From Spirochaetaceae bacterium (GTDB lineage Bacteria; Spirochaetota; Spirochaetia; DSM-27196; PWMO01), in the NCBI GenBank assembly GCA_003558175.1, contig PWMO01000017.1, positions 1 through 14,915 of the forward strand: a stretch of DNA of 14,915 nucleotides, written 5' to 3'. Made by a program: the position numbers and the translations under genes. This document shows positions 7,057-13,328 of the stretch, in pieces (positions within the stretch are counted from its first letter, which is position 1; every line of letters begins with the position of its first letter). The notes beneath the pieces were generated by a model. That model was not told the DNA's origin, did not search any database, and worked only from the letters and a program-made list of their open reading frames with translations.

Positions 7057-8166
7057 TCAGGAGACAACCAGAATGTCGGGACGCGTGAAGACGTGACCGT
7101 CGACCTCCATCGTCAACGTTGGGAAGAACGCCGGTTTCGTGAGCATCTGGGGGCCGTCGCTGGTAGCCAGCATCACATCTTCGCTCTTGCTTCCCGTGAT
7201 GGATGGATTCCAGGAGAACGCCTGGTTCTCTTCTACGATCTCCTGCGATTGGTAGTTGGCTCGATAGTCCCGGCCGACGTATCCGATCGCACCGCCCTGG
7301 TGGTGAAGCTCAAACTCGTCGGCAAACCCGAGTTCGCGGTAGCGCTCCACGCCGCGCCGAAATGCCTCGACAACCGGCGTTCCGGGGATGGAGTTCGCCA
7401 TGAACGTGCAATCGATCTCCACGTTTGCGTTGTAGATTCTGCGCAGCTGCTCCGACACCGGTTCAAACTGCACAAACCGGGTCAGCGAGACAATAAGCCC
7501 CCACTTGCGCGCATTTACGCACAACATCGCGCGCTTGCCGATTGCCGTCTCGGTGGGAATCGGGTGCCGGTAGCGGGCGATCCGGTCATCGGCAGCACAG
7601 AACGTAGTGATGTAATCGAGTCGATCCGCCCACAGTCGAGCGGCAAGCCGTCCAACTACTTCGCATTCCTTGTCTCCAGGGCGCACCGTTGCCGCGGTCT
7701 GCTCAAGCGCTAACGACGCGAGCCTTCCCAGCTCCTTGTAGCGTTCTACCTCCGGCGGCAGCAGCGAGAAACGCAGCCGTGCGACCAGTGGCGCCACGTT
7801 CCGGGCGTCCGGGAAGCCGAAGTCGGCGCCGATTCCGCCGGCCCCGCCGGCAAGCTCGGTCACCGTCTCTCGCTCGCGATCGGAGTGCCACGGGTATGAG
7901 TGAATCTCGTAGCCCTGGTCCTCGAGCTGCTCCTCACCTGCGATCCGGGGGGCTTCGATGTTGTTGCAGACAACGTACTCCCGGTCCGGCGTGATCAGGA
8001 TACCTGCAGCGCCCAGCTCCATGGCAATCCCGACCAGGTTGAGGCCCCCACCGGTCAGCCACGAAAAGTTGCTCTGCGTCTTGAGGTAGAGCGCTCGCAA
8101 GCCTTCGCTTTCCATCATCTGCCGCACACGGCGCTTTTTTTCCGTTACCTCTTCAATTCGCTTCAT
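7057..8166 (-). CDS. M24 (creatinase/Xaa-Pro aminopeptidase fold) protein with degenerate metal site
   Basis: Protein of 369 residues with an N-terminal creatinase-type domain (about 1-135) and a pita-bread M24 domain (about 140-369). Around the active site the fold is recognisable, but ligands are replaced. The usual D...D pair reads N218 and S227 in VNARKWGLIVSLTR. The His is present in ELHHQGG (288-289). The first Glu of the EPG motif is N320 in FSWNPSI. The last Glu survives as E329 in KSEDVML. Loss of three of the five metal ligands argues against an ordinary dinuclear metallopeptidase. Creatinase is a precedent for a metal-free member, so a different hydrolase or a binding protein is possible. 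The ATG at 8166 has GAGAGG 5 nt upstream. It is a single-gene unit with its own promoter (8219-8247). Confidence 0.85.
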   Translation of the reverse strand: MKRIEEVTEKKRRVRQMMESEGLRALYLKTQSNFSWLTGGGLNLVGIAMELGAAGILITPDREYVVCNNIEAPRIAGEEQLEDQGYEIHSYPWHSDRERETVTELAGGAGGIGADFGFPDARNVAPLVARLRFSLLPPEVERYKELGRLASLALEQTAATVRPGDKECEVVGRLAARLWADRLDYITTFCAADDRIARYRHPIPTETAIGKRAMLCVNARKWGLIVSLTRFVQFEPVSEQLRRIYNANVEIDCTFMANSIPGTPVVEAFRRGVERYRELGFADEFELHHQGGAIGYVGRDYRANYQSQEIVEENQAFSWNPSITGSKSEDVMLATSDGPQMLTKPAFFPTLTMEVDGHVFTRPDILVVS

Positions 8167-8218
8167 AGAAACCTCTCCCTGCGTCGATCACGTGCATACT
8201 CAATCTGCCAGATGCGTC

Positions 8219-8247
8219 AGGCTAACACGTCAGACGTCTGCTGTCAA
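8219..8247 (-). promoter_or_regulatory. Promoter of the M24 gene with a palindrome in the spacer
   Basis: On the minus strand a perfect -35 TTGACA (8247-8242), a 17-bp spacer and TAGCCT (8224-8219, 3 of 6) precede the gene, giving a leader of about 45 nt. The spacer contains the perfect 10-bp palindrome CAGACGTCTG (8231-8240), a good position for a repressor. A strong -35 with a poor -10 would also suit an activator. Confidence 0.5.
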
Positions 8248-8331
8248 ATAGTAATTGATTCGCCCGATGGTGTCCGGAGCGCGGTCCGCCCTGCCGGCCG
8301 GACGGCAACAACAATCTCGGCACCACTTTGA

Positions 8332-8718
8332 TCAGGACGCCGGCGGGTTGAGCGCCTTGCCGATTGTCTGTTTCAATTCGTCGAAGCTGAACGGCTTCGC
8401 AATGGTGGCCGACGCCCCGAGCATGCGGGCAGCATCAAGAAACTGCCTGCCGACCGGGTTCCCCGACATCACGATTACCGGAAGCTGCGGCTCGCGCTTG
8501 CGCAAGGCGCGGACAAACTCTATCCCGTCCATCTCCGGCATCACGATGTCGCAGATCACCAGGTCCGGCGGGTCTTCCAGGCCCATCGAGAGTGCCTTTC
8601 GAGCATCGGTTGCCGCCGTTACCCGGTACCCCGCAGGCTCCAGCAGCATTGTCAGTGAGTCAGCAATCGCCGGCTCATCGTCTATGATCAGTATGTGGGG
8701 CCGTTTCCCCTCTCCCAT
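8332..8718 (-). CDS. Single-domain response regulator, partner of the B12-domain kinase
   Basis: Protein of 128 residues consisting of one receiver domain. Acidic pocket D13-D14, phospho-acceptor D57 in VICDIVMPEMDG, switch S85 in VIVMSGNP, and K108 in AKPFSFDEL. It has no output domain. I chose the ATG at 8718 because GAGG lies 6 nt upstream and the receiver fold starts immediately after. A longer in-frame extension to 8874 would read antisense-like sequence of the kinase tail. The gene overlaps the 3' end of the kinase gene by 44 bp, so the two are translated together and this receiver is almost certainly the target of that kinase. With no DNA-binding domain, the signal must pass to another protein, either by binding or by a phosphorelay outside the window. 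Confidence 0.92.
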   Translation of the reverse strand: MGEGKRPHILIIDDEPAIADSLTMLLEPAGYRVTAATDARKALSMGLEDPPDLVICDIVMPEMDGIEFVRALRKREPQLPVIVMSGNPVGRQFLDAARMLGASATIAKPFSFDELKQTIGKALNPPAS

Positions 8719-10840
8719 CGGTTTCCTCTTGTGGTTCTGTCTTTTCTGCGCGGCGGTCGACAGCATCACCTGCCTGCGCCGTGCGGGCAGCGCCGCTGTC
8801 CATAGCGGCGCCATCGCCGCTCCACGGGCCGGTCGCAGTACGGCCAAGGCAAACGTCAACCTGCGTCCCGGCACCGGGCTCGCTGCTGATCACCAGTTGG
8901 CCGCCGTGCGCGCGGGCAATCCCGTAGGCCGCCGAGAGACCGAGTCCGCGCCCAAGCACTTTGGTGGAGAAAAACGGCTCGAGTGCGCGCGCCGCCGTCC
9001 GTGCGTCCATCCCTTTACCGGTATCTTCAATTCTGATTACCACTTGCCCGCCACCCTCGTAACCCGCGCCCAGGCCGGTGTCCTCAGCCTCGCTCGAGAA
9101 CGTGGACACCCTGATTCGCCCCTGCGAATCGATCGCCTCTTCGGCATTCCGCAGCAGGTACTCAATCAGCTCACCAAGCTGCCGCCGGTCGGAGGCTATT
9201 TCCAGGTCACCCAGTCCCGGTTCAAGCGTGATCTCGATTTCGGGAGCCAGGTGTCGCGCAAATCGCGACACCGCGTCGTTCACGGCAGAGTCAACCTTGA
9301 CTGCTCCGTACTTCCCAATTCCGCCGGTTGCGAACTCCAGCATCCGTTTTGCCAGTTCGGCGGCACGCATGGTGCCTTCCCGTATACCGGTCAGCGCACG
9401 CTGCATCGACGCTCGCGGCAGCTCCGCCAGTTGAAGCGTCTCAGTATATCCCAGAATGCCGGCCAGCAGGTTGTTGAGTTCATGTGCCGCACCAGAGGCG
9501 AGTGTCTCCGCGCTCTGCAGCCGGCTGGCCCGCAGCAGCAACTCCTCGGACTGCTTTTCGCGTGTCACGTCGCGCAGCACGAGCACCGCACGCGCCACCG
9601 TGCCCTCAGCGGCAGACACGGGAAACAGACGCAACTCAAAATGACGCGCTGCGCACTCAACGCTCTGCACCTGCGCCACGGCCGTCCTGATGGTTGTTTG
9701 CGCCAGTTCGACCATCTTTTGCGACAGATGATCGTCCGAGAGCTCGGGATCGCCTGTCGCTTGGCCCAGAAAAACATTGGCCAGCCTGCTGCCGCGGAGA
9801 GCATTCTTGTCGACACCGGCCTGGTCTGCCATGGCGGCGTTGGCCGTCTCAACGCGCAGCTCGGCGTCTACAAGGGCCATCGCGTCCTGCGATCCGTCGA
9901 GCAGCGCCGTGGCAGTCTCTTCACTTAACCGCAACCGGAGCTCGATCTTGCGTTGCTCGTCCAACGTACGCTGCAGCGCGACCCGGTCTTTCTGCAGCGC
10001 CCGTGACAACCGCTCGAGCTCGTCGTTAAGACGTGCCACCGTTGCGAATGCGGCTGCGTCTGAAGTCGTTCCAGGACGTTCCAATCGTTCCCGCTCAGAC
10101 CACTGATACGGGGACTGATACGGAAACTGCCTGCCCCGCACCGGTTGTTCATCGGTCCGCAGCCATTCCGCCGACTGCTGCAGCGCGCCTTCCAGCGTCA
10201 GCGCAACTGCGTCGTAGGGCTGCAGTTGCTGTCCAATTTCGGGCTGCCCCTCAATCAGCCGACCGCCCACCAGGAGGTGCGGCCGAGATTCGTCCGGCAT
10301 ACGTTGTACCGACTGAACAAGCTGCAGCAGACTTCCAAGATTGCGTTCCATTGAGATGGAGATCGCCAGAATGAATGGCGCACGCTGCGCAACGTAGGCA
10401 AACATATCCGCCAACGGCGCAGAGGCCCCCACGTAGTCCACGTCCCAGCCGTGTACTTCCATCGCGTCGGCCGCAAGTCGTGCGCCGAGAGAATGTTCTT
10501 CACCGGGTGCGCAGCAGAACACGACCAGCGGTTTAGACGGCTCCTTTTGCACGTGAAGAGAATAGAGTACCGAGACTACACGGGTGATGATAGAAGTCAC
10601 CAGGTGCTCTTGCGCTGCACTGATGTCCCCGGCTTCCCAGAGTCTGCCCGTCTCGTACATCAGCGGAGTCACCGTCGAGCGATAGAACTCGACCAGTTGC
10701 TCCGGCCCTACTACCGCGGTGCGCGCAAGCCGCAGTGCGGCCCGCTCGTCGCCCCCGAGTGAACAGGACAACAGTTCCTCGGCAAGTGGGCCAAGCACGC
10801 GATTGCTGCCGCCGTTGTCGTGATTGTCATGCCCGCTCAT
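8675..10840 (-). CDS. Cobalamin-binding (CarH-like) PAS histidine kinase
   Basis: Protein of 721 residues. Residues about 17-95 form the helical cap of B12-binding sensors, with W68, E78 and H79 matching the W-x9-EH arrangement that contacts adenosylcobalamin in the CarH photoreceptor. Residues about 103-225 form the Rossmann-like B12 domain, with PGEEHSLG giving H116 as likely cobalt ligand. A coiled coil (about 265-305) leads to a PAS domain (about 310-425). The kinase core follows: H453 in GAAHELNN, N-box N565 in LLRNAEEAI, G1 at EDTGKGM (605-611), G2 at GRGLGLS (630-636). A 55-residue polar tail ends it. No membrane segment, so it is cytoplasmic. It likely senses B12 level or light and phosphorylates the overlapping receiver at 8332-8718. 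GAGG lies 7 nt before the ATG. Domain calls are strong and the stimulus is inferred. Confidence 0.92.
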   Translation of the reverse strand: MSGHDNHDNGGSNRVLGPLAEELLSCSLGGDERAALRLARTAVVGPEQLVEFYRSTVTPLMYETGRLWEAGDISAAQEHLVTSIITRVVSVLYSLHVQKEPSKPLVVFCCAPGEEHSLGARLAADAMEVHGWDVDYVGASAPLADMFAYVAQRAPFILAISISMERNLGSLLQLVQSVQRMPDESRPHLLVGGRLIEGQPEIGQQLQPYDAVALTLEGALQQSAEWLRTDEQPVRGRQFPYQSPYQWSERERLERPGTTSDAAAFATVARLNDELERLSRALQKDRVALQRTLDEQRKIELRLRLSEETATALLDGSQDAMALVDAELRVETANAAMADQAGVDKNALRGSRLANVFLGQATGDPELSDDHLSQKMVELAQTTIRTAVAQVQSVECAARHFELRLFPVSAAEGTVARAVLVLRDVTREKQSEELLLRASRLQSAETLASGAAHELNNLLAGILGYTETLQLAELPRASMQRALTGIREGTMRAAELAKRMLEFATGGIGKYGAVKVDSAVNDAVSRFARHLAPEIEITLEPGLGDLEIASDRRQLGELIEYLLRNAEEAIDSQGRIRVSTFSSEAEDTGLGAGYEGGGQVVIRIEDTGKGMDARTAARALEPFFSTKVLGRGLGLSAAYGIARAHGGQLVISSEPGAGTQVDVCLGRTATGPWSGDGAAMDSGAARTAQAGDAVDRRAEKTEPQEETDGRGETAPHTDHRR

Positions 10841-10869
10841 GCTTCATCCTCGCTTGTCCGGTGACGTTT

Positions 10870-10899
10870 AGTGTATCGCAGAATCCTGAACCGGGTAAA
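10870..10899 (-). promoter_or_regulatory. Weak candidate promoter of the B12 kinase gene
   Basis: On the minus strand TTTACC (10899-10894), an 18-bp spacer and TACACT (10875-10870) precede the kinase ATG and would give a leader of about 20 nt carrying the GAGG site. Both boxes are 4 of 6 and the spacing is not ideal. Confidence 0.3.
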
Positions 10900-10944
10900 T
10901 GCGGCAAACGCGACCGTCTACCTGTAACCTGCGCGCAGCAACAG

Positions 10945-10964
10945 GCGGAACCACGCGGAACCAC
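10945..10964. repeat. 10-bp tandem repeat GCGGAACCAC x2
   Basis: Two identical, directly abutting copies lie at 10945-10954 and 10955-10964, in the 201-bp gap between the dehydrogenase stop and the B12 kinase start. They sit about 50 bp upstream of the candidate kinase promoter, so they could be an activator site. They could equally be a chance duplication. Confidence 0.6.
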
Positions 10965-11041
10965 ACCATAAAGGTGCTGCGCGACGGAGCGCCGCTGAAT
11001 ACCGACGCTCGCCGCGTTACCGAACCGCACGCTGCCGTTGA

Positions 11042-12106
11042 TCACCGTGTAATGGCGGAAGCAACGCCGTTTCCGAGCTGCCTGGTGGTGGCACGACCGC
11101 CCAGGTCCGGAGTGTGCAGTGAACGATCGCGAAGCACCGTCTCAACCGCCCGCATCACTGAGTCGGCGGCGTCCGACTCTCCCAGATGATCGAGCATCAT
11201 TGCGCCCGACCAGATCTGACCGATCGGGTTGGCGATGCCCTTGCCGCTGATGTCGGGCGCCGAGCCATGTACCGGCTCGAACATCGACGGGAACTCCCGC
11301 TCCGGGTTGATGTTCCCCGATGCGGCAATTCCAATCGACCCCGTCACCGCAGGACCGAGATCGGAGAGAATATCACCAAAGAGATTGGAACCGACCACCA
11401 CGTCAAACCAGTCGGGATGCAGCACGAAGTGTGCAGCGAGGATATCGATATGGAACTGATCCACCGTGACATTCGGATAGTTGGCTGCCATGGCGGTGAA
11501 ACGCTCGTCCCAGTACGGCATGGTATGCTTGATGCCGTTTGATTTTGTTGCCGAAGTCACGTGCTTGCGCGGACGCGTTTGCGCCAGTTCAAAGGCGTAG
11601 CGCAGAATGCGGTCGGTGCCGCGGCGCGTGAATACCGTCTGCTGCACCACCACCTCGTCATCGGTTCCCGCGTACAGTTTTCCGCCGATTTCGGAATACT
11701 CGCCTTCGTTGTTCTCGCGTACCACCACCAGGTCTATCTCCGAGGGGCGACGTCCGGCAAGGGGGCCCTGGATCCCTTCCAGCAGCTTCACCGGACGCAC
11801 GTTGGCATACTGCTGAAACTCGCGACGGATCGGCAGCAGAAGCCCCCAGAGCGAGATGTGGTCCGGAATCCCCGGTCCTCCCACCGCGCCCAGAAAGACC
11901 GCGTCATGATGCCGGATTGTCTCAAGACCGTCAGCCGGCATCATCCTGCCCTTGTGACGGAAGTAATCGCATCCCCACGGGAACTCGTCCCATTCGAACG
12001 CAAAGCCAAACAGCTGTCCGGCACGTTCGAGAACCGCGATGCCCTGCTCCATCACCTCGGGGCCGATCCCGTCGCCTCCGATTACTGCAATCTTGTATGT
12101 GCGCAC
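11042..12106 (-). CDS. Tartrate dehydrogenase / D-malate dehydrogenase (decarboxylating), IPMDH family
   Basis: Protein of 354 residues, full length for the isocitrate/isopropylmalate dehydrogenase family. IAVIGGDGIGPEV opens the fold. The substrate segment DHISLWGLLLPIRREFQQYANVRP is the form seen in tartrate/D-malate dehydrogenases (ttuC, dmlA) rather than LeuB. VVRENNEGEYSEIGG, the catalytic KHVTSATKSNG (Lys), the metal-binding SNLFGDILSDLG aspartates and the NAD-site EPVHGSAPDI follow in order. It oxidises tartrate or D-malate with NAD and Mn2+ or Mg2+, with decarboxylation for D-malate giving pyruvate. Which substrate dominates cannot be read from sequence. The GTG start at 12106 has AGGA 8 nt upstream. 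It stands alone on the minus strand, divergent from the kinase at 12411, with direct repeats by its candidate promoter. Confidence 0.93.
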   Translation of the reverse strand: MRTYKIAVIGGDGIGPEVMEQGIAVLERAGQLFGFAFEWDEFPWGCDYFRHKGRMMPADGLETIRHHDAVFLGAVGGPGIPDHISLWGLLLPIRREFQQYANVRPVKLLEGIQGPLAGRRPSEIDLVVVRENNEGEYSEIGGKLYAGTDDEVVVQQTVFTRRGTDRILRYAFELAQTRPRKHVTSATKSNGIKHTMPYWDERFTAMAANYPNVTVDQFHIDILAAHFVLHPDWFDVVVGSNLFGDILSDLGPAVTGSIGIAASGNINPEREFPSMFEPVHGSAPDISGKGIANPIGQIWSGAMMLDHLGESDAADSVMRAVETVLRDRSLHTPDLGGRATTRQLGNGVASAITR

Positions 12107-12189
12107 GGTGCTCTTCCTTCTGTTCCTGATTCAGTCCGGTACGGATGCGGCCACGGCGCGCCCCGGCGCCGGGTAATTGCGCCGTCCTC

Positions 12190-12220
12190 TCCGCACCCGG
12201 ATGTCCGCACCCGGATTATG
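12190..12220 (-). promoter_or_regulatory. Candidate -10 box and 13-bp direct repeats upstream of the dehydrogenase gene
   Basis: On the minus strand CATAAT (12220-12215, 5 of 6 to the -10 consensus) is followed at once by ATCCGGGTGCGGA twice (12216-12204 and 12202-12190, period 14). I see no good -35 box, so an activator may be needed. Repeats over the start site would suit a repressor. The pairing is suggestive only. Confidence 0.35.
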
Positions 12221-12319
12221 GCGCAAGCGACTGCGAAAATCTACCCGGCACTGTTTTTCGATTGCCACGAAGCTTGGTGAAAACCAGGGGCGTTGCGGCA
12301 CAGCGCGGCCTGGCGCGAC

Positions 12320-12352
12320 GCTGCGAGGCGAGGCGCAGCCCAGGGGTCCTGG
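12320..12352. other. Two adjacent short hairpins in the divergent intergenic region
   Basis: GCTGCG (12320-12325) pairs with CGCAGC (12334-12339) over an 8-nt loop, and CCAGG (12340-12344) pairs with CCTGG (12348-12352) over a 3-nt loop, end to end. They lie in the 304-bp gap 12107-12410 between diverging genes, so a terminator is unlikely and no T-run follows. The rest of this gap, apart from the two promoter regions described, shows nothing I can identify. Confidence 0.4.
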
Positions 12353-12365
12353 CGCAACGTGACGC

Positions 12366-12392
12366 TTGTATACGCTCCAAATGTGATATACT
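12366..12392 (+). promoter_or_regulatory. Extended -10 promoter of the HisKA_2 kinase at 12411
   Basis: TTGTAT (12366-12371), a 15-bp spacer and TATACT (12387-12392, 5 of 6) preceded by TG one base away (12384-12385), which is the extended -10 form. The predicted start near 12399 leaves a leader of about 12 nt that still carries GGAGG (12402-12406). Confidence 0.65.
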
Positions 12393-12410
12393 GCACCCAA
12401 CGGAGGACCT

Positions 12411-13328
12411 ATGGACGCGCCCTTACTGCCTCTGGTCATGGCAATGTCGATACTGCTGCAGCTGGCGTCGGCTGTGGTTGCGTTACTCCTCATCGCAAAA
12501 TCCGGCTTTCATCGACCATGGTTCTTCCTGGCCGGGGCGGTCTCCCTGATGGCCATTCGGCGCATCGTCAGCTTTGTCCCCATGCTGGAGGAAGGACACT
12601 TCCCGCAATCCGCAATGGCGCCGGAACTGATCGCGCTGGTAATCTCGGCACTCATGCTGTTGGGTTTGCTTCTGTTCTTTCCCGAGTTCCGCCTCTTGAT
12701 CAAGAAGAAGAACCTGGAACTCTCTGCCCGCGACACACTGATCCGCGAGTCTCATCACCATGTGAAGAACGATCTGCAGCGCCTGCAGAGCTTGATACGC
12801 CTGCAACGCAACTCGCCGGCAAACCGGCACGACCTGCCGCTTCTGCGCGACCTGGAAACCCGCATTCGGGCGTTTTCGCTGCTGCACGAACACCTCTACC
12901 GCGGCGGCTCCGAGACCGGGATATCCTTCAGCAGTTATCTCGGACAGCTCGCACGGGCGGTGGCGGAGAACTATCACGACCTGCCGGTCGGTCTCACCCT
13001 GGAGCTCACCGATATCCCTATCAATAGGTCGGATCTGATTCACTGTGGCCTGATTGTCAACGAAGCGCTCACCAACTCGTTCAAGCACGCGTTTGCCGGA
13101 ACGCAGAATCCGCAGATAACGGTTACCAACCGCCGCATCGCCAACCGTATGGTGCTCACCGTATCGGACAACGGCGTCGGGCTGGCACCGGAAGCTGTCG
13201 ACGGAGAGTGCGATTCATTCGGTCTCTCACTGGTGCGCGGAATCTGTTCCAGTCCGGGATGGCAATTGTCTATTCGAAGCTCCGGCGGCACCGAGATTGA
13301 ACTGTCGTTTCCTCAGTCGGCCGACTGA
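12411..13328 (+). CDS. Membrane HisKA_2-type sensor histidine kinase
   Basis: Protein of 305 residues. Three hydrophobic segments (about 7-29, 36-55, 70-91) form a small membrane domain with almost no extracellular loop. A short linker leads to a HisKA_2 dimerisation domain with ESHHHVKNDLQ (phospho-His H115 or H116). This is the PdtaS-like pattern, but with H and D where most members have R and N (HHRIKNN). The ATPase follows: N box IVNEALTNSFKHAF (N217), G1 SDNGVGL (D253), G2 reduced to SFGLSLV. It probably senses something in the membrane and phosphorylates a receiver encoded elsewhere, as none is adjacent. GGAGG sits 4 nt before the ATG, somewhat close. The gene converges on another HisKA_2 kinase and their ends overlap by 16 bp. 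The kinase class is sure and the signal is unknown. Confidence 0.92.
   Translation: MDAPLLPLVMAMSILLQLASAVVALLLIAKSGFHRPWFFLAGAVSLMAIRRIVSFVPMLEEGHFPQSAMAPELIALVISALMLLGLLLFFPEFRLLIKKKNLELSARDTLIRESHHHVKNDLQRLQSLIRLQRNSPANRHDLPLLRDLETRIRAFSLLHEHLYRGGSETGISFSSYLGQLARAVAENYHDLPVGLTLELTDIPINRSDLIHCGLIVNEALTNSFKHAFAGTQNPQITVTNRRIANRMVLTVSDNGVGLAPEAVDGECDSFGLSLVRGICSSPGWQLSIRSSGGTEIELSFPQSAD
13313..13328. repeat. Perfect 16-bp palindrome containing both convergent stop codons
   Basis: TCAGTCGGCCGACTGA reads the same on both strands. It supplies the last four codons and stop (Gln-Ser-Ala-Asp-stop) of the rightward kinase and exactly the same of the leftward kinase. It could form a GC-rich stem in either transcript, but there is no T-run on either side, so intrinsic termination is doubtful. 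Confidence 0.95.

Noticed and set aside
8255..8331. GC-rich inverted sequence (CGGTCCGCC and CCGGCCGGACGG) after the response regulator as a terminator
   Set aside because: The arms pair for only about five bases around a long loop and no T-run follows on either strand.
8332..8874. Longer response regulator starting at 8874
   Set aside because: The extra 52 residues are out-of-frame kinase tail sequence. The ATG at 8718 has an SD site and starts the receiver fold.
8255..9928. A 557-codon open frame on the plus strand across the response regulator and kinase region
   Set aside because: It is antisense to two genes with clear domain motifs, its translation is low-complexity with no recognisable fold, and such long shadows are common in GC-rich coding DNA.
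10827..11045. A 72-codon minus-strand frame between the dehydrogenase and the B12 kinase
   Set aside because: It overlaps both neighbours, has no good ribosome-binding site and encodes no recognisable protein.
11561..12280. A 239-codon open frame on the plus strand
   Set aside because: Antisense to the tartrate/malate dehydrogenase, whose motifs are complete.
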